From Candidatus Leptofilum proximum (lineage in GTDB: Bacteria > Chloroflexota > Anaerolineae > Promineifilales > Promineifilaceae), in NCBI GenBank assembly GCA_016710325.1, contig JADJXK010000001.1, forward strand, positions 1,364,001 to 1,428,000: a stretch of DNA of 64,000 nucleotides, given 5' to 3'. Below the pieces are notes generated by a model. That model was not told where the DNA came from, ran no database searches, and saw nothing but the letters and a program-made list of their open reading frames with translations. Below, in pieces: positions 41,944 to 49,691 of this stretch (position 1 is the first letter of the stretch; each line of letters starts with the position of its first letter). The translations under genes were made by a program, and so were the position numbers.

Positions 41944-42483
41944 CTATTTTTGCAGCTCACCAACTATCTTCTTAATAGACGGCCGATCGGTTGGCTCGCG
42001 GCTGGGGTGGGCCAGTCGGATAATACCGTGCGCATCAATGATGAAGTCGCCGCCCAGTTGGTGTGGATCGCCGCGTTTGCCAAACGTCTCCCGTTTTTGC
42101 AGCACGGCTTTGGCGTAATACCACAGATTAGCCGGACTCCAGGAACTCATGATGGAAGATTTTAGCCCATAAGCGTGGTAAGCGGTGCGGTCTGCATCAA
42201 CCAGGAAAGGAAAGGGTGACTGCGTTTCTTGCAGCCAGACCTGTGCCCAGTAGGGCGTGCCAAAAGAAACCGTCACCACGTTGGCCTGGGCGGCTTCGAT
42301 CTCAGCCTGGTGTGCCACAACCTGTGCCACGTGATCCCGGCAGGGCAGTCAGGCCAGGTGGCGCAGAAAGATGAGCAGAAGGGAACGGCCGTCTCCCCAA
42401 TATTCAGACAAGGCAACAGAACGCCCGTCCAACAACGACAGCATCACGTCCGGCGCTGCCTGGCCGGATTGTAAACGAGTCAT
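41944..42483 (-). CDS. Probable selenoprotein: AhpC/TSA Prx-like, UxxC
   Basis: Full length is 179 residues from the ATG at 42483, read through TGA at 42349-42351 (codon 45). The TGA replaces the first Cys of the redox motif: IFLRHLA-U-LPC-RDHVAQ (U45, C48), matching the GCPxC motif of AhpC/TSA-2 Prx-like proteins (FLRHFGCPFCRxH). The rest of the thioredoxin fold is intact (VVTVSFGTPYWAQVW, PFPFLVDADRTAYHAYGLK), so this is not decay. A SECIS-like hairpin lies just downstream of the TGA (42312-42330). The protein probably reduces peroxides or disulfides. The Sec machinery must be elsewhere in the genome. Confidence 0.82.
42312..42330 (-). promoter_or_regulatory. SECIS-like hairpin after the in-frame TGA
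   Basis: In the mRNA sense the segment reads GTGGCACAGGTTGTGGCAC. GTG and CAC, then CACA and TGTG, pair (7 base pairs, one G-G mismatch) around the loop GGT. The loop begins 26 bases after the TGA, inside the 16-37-base window of bacterial SECIS elements, and has G at its first two positions as required for SelB binding. Confidence 0.6.
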
Positions 42484-42587
42484 GAGCCAGGCTCCTTAGG
42501 GTTTGCCCGTTTTTAACCTGGGGTTTTGGTAAACGGGCAAACCTTGCGGATGCGTTTTCTTATCAAAAGTTATTTGTAAACGCATCC

Positions 42588-43220
42588 TTAAGACAGGTGG
42601 CGGGCAGCCCACACCAGCCTTTGCACAATCGTCACCACAAGCAACAGACCCATCAGGCTGAACAACCAGGCCAGATAAGTCGGGAAGAAGATAAAAGCCG
42701 TGTAAAAAACAATCGTTTCCGTACCGCCGATGAGGCCCACCGGCATGGTGATAGTGGTAAGACGACCGTCATGAACCGCATGGCGCTTTTCCAGAATGGC
42801 TGCCAGATACATCCACGAGGCGGCGTTAACATAGTAGGTTGAGAGCAAGAAGATGAGACTGAGGGTAACGGCCTGGACCGAGACTGTTGCAACGGCCGTC
42901 CTCGCCACGCCAACGGCCAATCCAACCGGGATTGCCGCGTAAACAACAAAATCGACCACAATATCCAGGTAGCCGCCAAAATCGCTTTGCATTCCGCGCA
43001 TACGCGCCACAGCCCCATCCAGGCCATCAAACAGGCGGTTGATGAACCAGAGGAAGAAGCCCAGTCCATAGTGCTGCTGCCACAGGGCCACGGCCGCAGC
43101 CACACCGGCCAGAAGACCGGCAGTCGTGAACAACCAGGGTGGCACACTCTGCAAAAGTTGAGCCAGTGGGTGAAATGTTGTGTCCTTTACTAGACGCATT
43201 TTCTCATCAAACATAATCAC
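42588..43220 (-). CDS. CDP-alcohol phosphatidyltransferase
   Basis: This 210-residue integral membrane enzyme joins an alcohol to a CDP-diacylglycerol (or CDP-alcohol). The complete signature DGLDGAVAR-x8-G-x3-D-x3-D is visible: NRLFDGLDGAVARMRGMQSD, then FGGYLDIVVD. Four to six membrane helices surround it. It lies downstream of a halogenase-like gene and a membrane hydrolase gene, in the same direction, suggesting one lipid-modifying unit. Confidence 0.92.
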   Translation of the reverse strand: MIMFDEKMRLVKDTTFHPLAQLLQSVPPWLFTTAGLLAGVAAAVALWQQHYGLGFFLWFINRLFDGLDGAVARMRGMQSDFGGYLDIVVDFVVYAAIPVGLAVGVARTAVATVSVQAVTLSLIFLLSTYYVNAASWMYLAAILEKRHAVHDGRLTTITMPVGLIGGTETIVFYTAFIFFPTYLAWLFSLMGLLLVVTIVQRLVWAARHLS

Positions 43221-43246
43221 CTGTTATAGGGAATGACGCCTGATTT

Positions 43247-43798
43247 TCATGCGTGCTGCTTCCCTGTGCCTGCGCGGTGAAAAATCAACCATGCCACCAA
43301 CAGCAGGTCGAGTAAATGTTCCAGGAGGCGAAAGAGACGGCCGTTATGTGCCGGGTCCCAATAGCTGATGGGCGAGCGGAACCGTCCGTGCCACTCCAGG
43401 GGAAATAAGAGAACTGGACCATCATCGGCATGGGTGAAAACGTCTATGGCCGCGTGCAGCCCACAGCCCAGGGCAAACCAGAGCAGCCTCTCGCCCCAGA
43501 CCCGCCGCCGCCACAGATAACCGATCAGCCCCAGGAGGAAGAGCGGTAAAGGGGCATGCAGCATATTGTGGGCGGCAATCCACCAGGGGTTGTTGAAGTA
43601 GAGACGATTGTAAGTAGGGCTGCAGCGTGTTTTATCAGGCAGATGCGGGCGCAGGTAGCGCCGGTCCAGCACATAACCGGCACTAATCAATATCAGGGGG
43701 ACATCGGGCAGCACGGAGCCAGCCCACAGAGCCTGTTTGTGGCGGGGTTGTGGTGGCTGGAGAACGGCCGTTATCAAAAAGTGTGAGTACGTTTGCAT
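43247..43798 (-). CDS. Putative membrane metal-dependent hydrolase
   Basis: The 183-residue protein has four or five hydrophobic segments. The motifs YSHFLITAVL, SVLPDVPLI, AHNMLHAPL and GLHAAIDVFTHADDGP place histidines and aspartates as in YdjM-like membrane hydrolases (His-x-x-x-Asp and His-Asp). The start lies 6 bases after the halogenase stop, so the two are tightly coupled. Substrate unknown. Confidence 0.72.
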   Translation of the reverse strand: MQTYSHFLITAVLQPPQPRHKQALWAGSVLPDVPLILISAGYVLDRRYLRPHLPDKTRCSPTYNRLYFNNPWWIAAHNMLHAPLPLFLLGLIGYLWRRRVWGERLLWFALGCGLHAAIDVFTHADDGPVLLFPLEWHGRFRSPISYWDPAHNGRLFRLLEHLLDLLLVAWLIFHRAGTGKQHA

Positions 43799-43804
43799 GG
43801 CCTC

Positions 43805-45544
43805 TTACCGGTTCAACCGTCCCTGATACCGCCTGCGGTGCTGCCGGGTCAGGGTGGTTCGGGCAAATTTTATCCTTTCCTTTGTGCCATATTTCAGCAA
43901 GTCCAGCATGGTCAGGTTACCAAAAAAGTGTTCCTTGTACGCGCCGGAGCGCATAAACCCTTCGCCTGGTTTGAGCAAGCTCAGGCGGATTTTATTCTTG
44001 GGCAAGTAGGTTTTACCGTCCAGCAAGGCCACAAACGGATCGGCAATCCAGCTCAGCCCGCGGAAAATCTGGTTGATTTGGCTGACGGCGGCGGTAACAG
44101 CCTGCCCTGAGCCTGCCGAAGGGGCCGTTTCATCCCCTGGATCCACCGCCTCAATGATCCGGTCGACCCGGCTGGTCACCTCGTCGAACTCTGGATAGCC
44201 GCCGCCGACCAGCTTCAGCGTCACCAGCTCATCGTAGTACGCCTGTCGGGCAACGGCCGTTTGCGATCCCTTCGCCTGCGCCCGCATCATGTTCAGCTTC
44301 ACCAGTTCCGTGTATGCGCCCAGCAGCCACATCACCGAATAGACCTGCCACAGCCGGTAATCTTTGAAGGATTGGTAGCTGTTGGCCACGAGCCGGTCGG
44401 CCGAACAGACAAAATTGCGCGTCATCGTTTCCAGATCGGCAAAGGCAGCGGCCGAATAATCGCCCGTCTGCCTGGCCTGCAGAAGCTGGTGCGCCAGGAC
44501 AAACACCGTCGCCAGCGAGGTGTACAGCCCCTTAGAGTAGAGCGGGTCGATAAACCCGGCGGCGTGCCCCAGCAGCGCCCAGCGATCCCCCACCACCTGC
44601 TTCGATGTGTATTGCAGCCGCCCGGCGCGTGTCCAGTCACGTACCGCTTGGGCATTGGCAAACTGGGCGGCAATGCTGGGGTATTGTTCGATGAAGGCCA
44701 AAAACTCTTCTTCCGGCGATAAATCGGGGCGTGGCGGATGCTGGCGCGGGTCCAGCAGCAGCCCCACGCTGCACAGCGGGTTGGTGGATTCGGCATGGTT
44801 GTCGAAGGGGATCACCCACAGCCAGCCGCCATCAAACAAGTGGTGCAGCGTGCCTTCAGACATGCGGAAGGGCAGGCCGTAGCTTTCCTGTGAGCCGCCG
44901 GTTTGGTGATAACAGGGCACGTTGATCATGTGGGTAAACATGCCTCGTGAGTGAGTTTGTAAATCAAAGTCGCGCAGGTCAAACTTTTGTGCCAGGATAG
45001 AACGAAAACCACCAGCGTCTACGACGTATTCGGCCGTTATTGGCTGTTCCTTCCCCGTGAGAAGGGTGACGTGATTATTGTGCAGTTCGATGTCTTGGAC
45101 GGGACTGTTTTGGTGGACGGTTGCGCCGTAGGCAACGGCCGTACTCATCATGAAATAATCGGTATCCTGCCGGTAGAGGTGGAGCTCGTGTCCGTGCGGC
45201 TCCTTGGGAATCACCGCCTGCAGGGTGTGGCGGATGTCGTGGGGTTGGCCCGGCTGGTGATGCAAAAAGCCAAAATGGCGCTTGATGCCGTGAGTGGTTC
45301 CGGCAAACGGCAGGAAGTTTTCCGTGCTAAAGTAAGCCAGTTCCGGCACGTCGTAAAAATGGGCCAGCGCCCGCATCATTTCCGAGGTTTCCAAAATGAG
45401 TGATTCGCCGATGGCAAAGCGCGGGTGAGATTTGGCTTCGAAAACAACCACGCGCTGCCCGTGACGGGCCAATATCGCCGCCAGAGATGATCCAGCAATC
45501 CCCGACCCAATGATGGCCACATCGTAATTTGTTTTCTTACTCAT
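43805..45544 (-). CDS. Flavin-dependent halogenase-like oxidoreductase
   Basis: This 579-residue enzyme resembles tryptophan-halogenase-family flavoproteins. The FAD motif is IIGSGIAGSSLAAILARHGQ, followed by ESLILETS and the family motif WLWVIP (WxWxIP), with GFIDPLYSKGL near the FAD site. Some members halogenate, others only oxidise. A short foreign-looking insert near residue ~475 (PSAGSGQAV) carries the CCTGAGCCTGCCGAAGG-type repeat. Downstream: a membrane hydrolase and a CDP-alcohol phosphatidyltransferase. Confidence 0.82.
   Translation of the reverse strand: MSKKTNYDVAIIGSGIAGSSLAAILARHGQRVVVFEAKSHPRFAIGESLILETSEMMRALAHFYDVPELAYFSTENFLPFAGTTHGIKRHFGFLHHQPGQPHDIRHTLQAVIPKEPHGHELHLYRQDTDYFMMSTAVAYGATVHQNSPVQDIELHNNHVTLLTGKEQPITAEYVVDAGGFRSILAQKFDLRDFDLQTHSRGMFTHMINVPCYHQTGGSQESYGLPFRMSEGTLHHLFDGGWLWVIPFDNHAESTNPLCSVGLLLDPRQHPPRPDLSPEEEFLAFIEQYPSIAAQFANAQAVRDWTRAGRLQYTSKQVVGDRWALLGHAAGFIDPLYSKGLYTSLATVFVLAHQLLQARQTGDYSAAAFADLETMTRNFVCSADRLVANSYQSFKDYRLWQVYSVMWLLGAYTELVKLNMMRAQAKGSQTAVARQAYYDELVTLKLVGGGYPEFDEVTSRVDRIIEAVDPGDETAPSAGSGQAVTAAVSQINQIFRGLSWIADPFVALLDGKTYLPKNKIRLSLLKPGEGFMRSGAYKEHFFGNLTMLDLLKYGTKERIKFARTTLTRQHRRRYQGRLNR
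44103..44125. repeat. CCTGAGCCTGCCGAAGG-type insert within the halogenase
   Basis: The segment CCCTGAGCCTGCCGAAGGG is a near-palindromic, widely dispersed short repeat. It is read in frame as PSAGSGQ in the C-terminal part of the flavoprotein, a patch that stands out from the protein style around it. The repeat seems to have been inserted without breaking the frame. Confidence 0.65.
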
Positions 45545-45555
45545 ATCTATACCAT

Positions 45556-45581
45556 GAAGGGGTGAGGGCTATCACCCCTTC
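45556..45581. repeat. Stutter palindrome, GAAGGGGTGA type
   Basis: GAAGGGGTGA pairs with TCACCCCTTC, and CACCCGCTCACCC continues the right arm. It lies between the halogenase-like gene start and the flavoprotein gene stop. Confidence 0.75.
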
Positions 45582-45636
45582 ACCCGCTCACCCGTTTATT
45601 GTAGGCAAAAAAGCTTGGGAAAGTCTTACAACCTTT

Positions 45637-47151
45637 TTACCGCCGCCAGCTGAGCCACGTGTTGAACACTTTGGCCACCGTTGGCGTCAGGCGGGTGCGG
45701 TTCCAGGCGTCGGCCGCTTTTTTGATGATTTCGGCCTGGGTGGGGTAAGGGTGAATGGTTTGCGCTAATTTGCTCATGCCCACACCGGCCATCATTGCTG
45801 TCGTGATTTCGCTGATCATCTCACCGGCGTGGCGAGCGATGATGGTCGCGCCCAAAATTTTGTCGCTGCCTTGTTTGACATAGATTTTGACAAAGCCTTC
45901 CTCTCCATCGGTGCGGCCGCGGTCGGTTTCTTGCAAATGCACGGTGAAGGTGTCAACGGCCGTTCCCTGCTCCTCCGCCTCATAGTCAAACTGCCCCACG
46001 TGAGCGATCTCCGGGTCCGTGTACACCACCCAGGGGATGATCAGGTCGCTGTATTTCTTGCGCCCCATGAACAGCGCATTTTGCAGCACCATGCGGGCGC
46101 TGGCATCGGCCGTGTGGGTAAACTGTGCCGGAATGGCTACATCGCCCGCGCCATAAATGGCCGAATTGGTTGTTTGCATTCTATCATTCACCACCACCCC
46201 TTTTTTGTTGGCTTCCACACCGGCCGCTTCCAGATTCAACCCTTCTACGTTGGGACGGCGGCCAGCTGCCAGCAATATTTCATCCACAGCCACCGTTTTC
46301 GTTTCTCCGGCATGGGTGAAGGTGATCACCTTGTCGGCGCCAGCGCGCTCAACTTTCTGTGTCTGGCTTTCCAGGAAAAACTGGATGCCGTCGGCTTCCA
46401 GCGTGCGGCGAATTAAGTCCAGACCTTCCGGGTCGCGCAGGCCGCCCATCACCGGCAAGATGTCGAACACCGTGACCTGGCTGCCGAAGCGGGCAAAGGC
46501 CTGGGCCATTTCCAGACCAATCGGCCCCGCGCCAATGATCGCCAGCCTATCCGGGCGTTGTGTCAGCTCAAAGACACCTTCGTTGGTGATGTAACCCGTC
46601 TCTTGCAGGCCGGGGATGGGAATGAACGCCGCCCTGGCACCGGTAGCGATGACCGCTTTGCTGAAGGAGATGGATCGGCCGTCCACCTCAAACGTATTCG
46701 CACCGGTAAACTGCCCTTCGCCCAGATATAGATCAATGCCCAGGTCACGAAAGCGCTGCGCCGAGTCGTGGTAGCTGATGTCGGCGCGAATCCGGCGCAT
46801 GCGTTCCATAACGGCCGTAAAATCCACGTTTACATTCCCGTCGACCCGCACCCCCAGTTCGGCAGCGCGGCGGATGTCGCCGACAGCTTTGGCCGAGCGC
46901 AGAATGGTCTTGGACGGTACGCAGCCAGCGTTGAGGCAGTCGCCGCCGAGCAGATGTTTCTCCACCAGGGCAACCATCGCACCTAACCCGGCCGCGCCTA
47001 CGGCGGCAACCAGTCCAGCCGACCCGCCACCTATGACCAGGAGATTGTAACGGCCGTCAGGCGTCGGGTTTTGCCAATCTGGCGGGTGGGCATTACTGAC
47101 CAGTATTTGATTATGCTGATCGTAGGGAGAAACTTCTATTTTTCTAACCAT
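45637..47151 (-). CDS. Mercuric-reductase-like pyridine nucleotide disulfide oxidoreductase
   Basis: This 504-residue flavoprotein has YNLLVIGGGSAGLVAAVGAA (FAD), GGDCLNAGCVPSKTI (redox-active CxxxxC), LAIIGAGPIGLEMAQAFARF (NAD(P)) and a C-terminal dimerisation domain (TIHPYPTQAEII). Its class includes mercuric reductase and dihydrolipoamide dehydrogenase. No mer genes are adjacent, so detoxification of mercury is not supported. The upstream TVP38/TMEM64 gene is a common neighbour of this flavoprotein type. The start at 47151 is chosen because the upstream extension is poor in protein character. Confidence 0.9.
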   Translation of the reverse strand: MVRKIEVSPYDQHNQILVSNAHPPDWQNPTPDGRYNLLVIGGGSAGLVAAVGAAGLGAMVALVEKHLLGGDCLNAGCVPSKTILRSAKAVGDIRRAAELGVRVDGNVNVDFTAVMERMRRIRADISYHDSAQRFRDLGIDLYLGEGQFTGANTFEVDGRSISFSKAVIATGARAAFIPIPGLQETGYITNEGVFELTQRPDRLAIIGAGPIGLEMAQAFARFGSQVTVFDILPVMGGLRDPEGLDLIRRTLEADGIQFFLESQTQKVERAGADKVITFTHAGETKTVAVDEILLAAGRRPNVEGLNLEAAGVEANKKGVVVNDRMQTTNSAIYGAGDVAIPAQFTHTADASARMVLQNALFMGRKKYSDLIIPWVVYTDPEIAHVGQFDYEAEEQGTAVDTFTVHLQETDRGRTDGEEGFVKIYVKQGSDKILGATIIARHAGEMISEITTAMMAGVGMSKLAQTIHPYPTQAEIIKKAADAWNRTRLTPTVAKVFNTWLSWRR

Positions 47152-47163
47152 ATTAATACCTAT

Positions 47164-47234
47164 AGCCACAGAGGTCACAGAGATTATTGAGATTGGTCTC
47201 AAGTTCTCTACCTCCTCTTTATATCTCTGTGGCT
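47164..47234. repeat. Stutter palindrome, AGCCACAGAG type
   Basis: AGCCACAGAG pairs with CTCTGTGGCT; the inner part adds CACAGAGATT, GAGATTGGTCTC and related units. It lies between the TVP38-like and the flavoprotein genes. Confidence 0.75.
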
Positions 47235-47245
47235 CGGATAAATTC

Positions 47246-47965
47246 TTAGTCCACGCCGACTTCCTTCTTTTTGAGGTAACGAGACAAAGCAAAGCTGATA
47301 CCGATAATGACGATAGAAGCAATCACCGTTACCGGATTCAACTGGACATCGCCAGCCAACAATTCATCTAACGTCCCAAATGAAGCGCCAAACAATACGA
47401 AGGACACAGTTCCCGGCACAGAGCCAACGGTCGTTGCCGCCAGGAAGGCTTGCCAATTGATTTTCAAAAACCCGGAAACATAATTCACCAGGTCATACGG
47501 CAGGAAAATAAGGCGCATAACCAGGACGGTTTCAAAACTATTCTCCCGCATCCGTCGGGTATATCTCTGAATAACTCCCGTCCCGTTTTCATTATCCAAT
47601 ATGTCCTGACCAAAGAACCAGCCAATGCCAAACGTGACCATGGCCGAGGCGTTGCTGCCCACAATGGTGTAGAGAATGCCAATAGGCCCAAATAGAAATC
47701 CACCCATCAGTGTGAGAACCGTCGCCGGGAAAAACAAGAGAGGGCGGACCGCATAAATAATGATGTAAAGCAGTGGCCCAAACAAGCTGTTTGTCAGCAA
47801 ATCTGCAAGATGGCTGACGCTGTCGGCTAACGTTAGATTATTTTGACGAGTGTACCAATAATAAATGCCCAGCAATGCCAGCCAGAAAATCAGGGCGATT
47901 CCTTTGGCCCAGTGGCGCTGCCAGAATGAGGGGGAAGATTCTTGTTCTGTTTGAAGTTGAATCAT
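47246..47965 (-). CDS. TVP38/TMEM64 family (VTT domain) membrane protein
   Basis: This 239-residue protein has about six membrane helices and the VTT motifs FFPATVLTLMGGFLFGPIGI, VGSNASAMVTFGIGWF and MRLIFLPYDLVNYVSGFLKI. Such proteins are thought to help lipid scrambling or transport of small molecules at the membrane. The gene is upstream of and close to the disulfide oxidoreductase, a linkage seen often in bacteria. It lies in an AT-richer stretch. Confidence 0.9.
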   Translation of the reverse strand: MIQLQTEQESSPSFWQRHWAKGIALIFWLALLGIYYWYTRQNNLTLADSVSHLADLLTNSLFGPLLYIIIYAVRPLLFFPATVLTLMGGFLFGPIGILYTIVGSNASAMVTFGIGWFFGQDILDNENGTGVIQRYTRRMRENSFETVLVMRLIFLPYDLVNYVSGFLKINWQAFLAATTVGSVPGTVSFVLFGASFGTLDELLAGDVQLNPVTVIASIVIIGISFALSRYLKKKEVGVD

Positions 47966-48193
47966 AACAATCCTTGAATTTGGTGTGACACGTTAGGTAA
48001 GACAAGGTCTGTGCTGAGAATCTTACATTCATCACAAAGATGGGTGGCATTGTGTTTCTCTTTTTGAACGGCCGTTTTTTGGAAACGGTTTCGTTGGCAA
48101 TTGGTGACGGTCTCTGGACCGGTCAGCTCGTCCCACGACCTGCCAGCACAAAAATATATCTTCTTTGTATCCTAGCACGTAAGCTTTGTTACA

Positions 48194-48228
48194 TTGATCG
48201 AAGCAATTAGAAAATTATACTCTTAGTA
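48194..48228 (+). promoter_or_regulatory. Promoter of a probable leaderless transcript
   Basis: TTGATC (48194-48199) and TATACT (48216-48221) are 16 bases apart. The ATG starts 7 bases after the -10, so transcription would begin at or next to the start codon. No ribosome binding site is present. Confidence 0.6.
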
Positions 48229-49545
48229 ATGAAAACCCTGGCTGAACGACACAAGGGGCAGCTTCTTGAGTTACAGCGGCTTACCTTTGACTACTTCCTG
48301 CACCATGCCAATCCCCAAAACGGATTGATTGCAGATAGTTCACGGACAAATGCTCCTTGCAGCATTACGGCCGTGGGGCTGGCCCTGGCTGCCTATCCCG
48401 TAGCCGTTGAGCGTGGGTACTTGAGCCGGGCTGAAGCCATACAAAAAACCCTGGCAGTCCTGCGCTTCTTCTGGCAAAGTGAGCAGGGAAAGGAGCCAAA
48501 TGCAACCGGTTATAAAGGTTTTTACTATCATTTTCTTAATATGGAAACCGGGCGGCGTCACAATCAATCCGAATTGTCGACCATTGATACGGTGTTTCTG
48601 ATAGCGGGTGCCCTGACTGCCGGGCAATACTTTGACCGCGCCAGCGAAGAAGAGCAAGAAATACGCAAGCTGGCAAACTCCCTCTACGCTCGGGTGGATT
48701 GGCAGTGGGCGCTAAACGGCGGCCGGTTAGTCACAATGGGTTGGTGGCCGGAAAGTGGTTTCCATGAAAGTCGGTGGCAGGGATACACTGAGGCCCTTTT
48801 GCTTTATGTACTTGGCCTCGCTTCACCAACATACCCTTTGCCCCCAGACAGCTATGACGCCTGGATGGAAACGTATCAATGGCAAAGCCACTACGGTATT
48901 GAGTGTCTGTATGCGCCGCCCCTTTTCATTCACCAGCTGTCTCATTTATGGATTGACTTTCGCGGTATTCAAGATGCTTATATGCGCGAAAAGAATTTTG
49001 ATTACTTTCACAACAGCCGACACGCCGCCTACATCCAGCAGCAGTACGCAATCGAAAACCCAGATAACTATAAAGGGTATGGCCAGTGGACGTGGGGCAT
49101 TACGGCCAGCGATGGTCCGGGAGAGACGGTCAAAGTTGTTGACAATGTCGAACGCCGCTTCTGGGGCTACATGGCTCGGGGTGCACCGGGAGGGCCAGAT
49201 GATGGTACTCTCTCTCCCTGGGGCGTTGTGGCCAGCCTTCCCTTTGCTCCAGAGATTGTCTTGCCAACCATTGACTATTTCGACGAGCATTACCCCTTCA
49301 TGATCAGCGACTATGGGTTCAAGTGCAGCTTCAATCCGACCTTTCCGGATGGTTCCGAAGGATGGGTATCAGAAGGCTACTATGGATTAGATCAGGGACC
49401 CATCGTGGCCATGATTGAAAATTCTCTTTCTGGTCTTGTCTGGCGTCTTATGCGCCGCTGTCCATACATTATTATTGGTTTGCGGCGCGCCGGGTTTGCT
49501 GGCGGATGGCTCGATGAAGTGACCAATGGCTCGCCGCCTCTCTAA
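48229..49545 (+). CDS. Glucoamylase-like (GH144-type) glycoside hydrolase
   Basis: The protein has 438 residues and the (alpha/alpha)6-barrel style of the glucoamylase-like family (PF10091; GH144 includes endo-beta-1,2-glucanases). Conserved parts are FDYFLHHANPQNGLIADSS, GYKGFYYHFLNMETGRR, STIDTVFLIAGAL, WWPESGFHESRWQGYTEALL and GITASDGPGE. Acidic residues in ESRWQGYTEA and TASDGPGE fit the catalytic positions. No signal peptide is seen, so a cytosolic role is likely. The substrate within the family cannot be fixed by sequence alone. Confidence 0.82.
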   Translation: MKTLAERHKGQLLELQRLTFDYFLHHANPQNGLIADSSRTNAPCSITAVGLALAAYPVAVERGYLSRAEAIQKTLAVLRFFWQSEQGKEPNATGYKGFYYHFLNMETGRRHNQSELSTIDTVFLIAGALTAGQYFDRASEEEQEIRKLANSLYARVDWQWALNGGRLVTMGWWPESGFHESRWQGYTEALLLYVLGLASPTYPLPPDSYDAWMETYQWQSHYGIECLYAPPLFIHQLSHLWIDFRGIQDAYMREKNFDYFHNSRHAAYIQQQYAIENPDNYKGYGQWTWGITASDGPGETVKVVDNVERRFWGYMARGAPGGPDDGTLSPWGVVASLPFAPEIVLPTIDYFDEHYPFMISDYGFKCSFNPTFPDGSEGWVSEGYYGLDQGPIVAMIENSLSGLVWRLMRRCPYIIIGLRRAGFAGGWLDEVTNGSPPL

Positions 49546-49680
49546 TTGGCCGGATGATGCCCAACACGTCCCGCAGCGCTCGGGCATGCTCGAACTTCTG
49601 CGCCACTGACGTGAGGTGCGGATAATTTTCGCCCGGGTGTGCTTCGTGGGTGTATAAAAAGATAGAGCCAACGCCTATCA
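49546..49680 (-). pseudogene. Redoxin (deiodinase/AhpC-like) fragment
   Basis: On the minus strand a frame reads VGSIFLYTHEAHPGENYPHL and then TSVAQKFEHARALRDVLGII. The pattern VYxREAHPGExY is typical of the C-terminal half of deiodinase-like thioredoxin-fold proteins. The N-terminal half, including the redox centre, is absent: a TGA and the TPR gene end stand right before it. I read it as a gene remnant. Confidence 0.5.
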
Positions 49681-49691
49681 GTCATAAATAG

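Noticed and set aside
42333..42348. First SECIS candidate directly after the TGA (TGCC/GGCA stem)
   Set aside because: Its loop begins only 10 bases after the TGA, too near for SelB-dependent decoding; the hairpin at 42312-42330 fits better.
45637..47151. Mercury resistance operon
   Set aside because: The flavoprotein lacks the N-terminal HMA domain, and no merR, merT or merP genes adjoin it; the partner is a TVP38-like gene.
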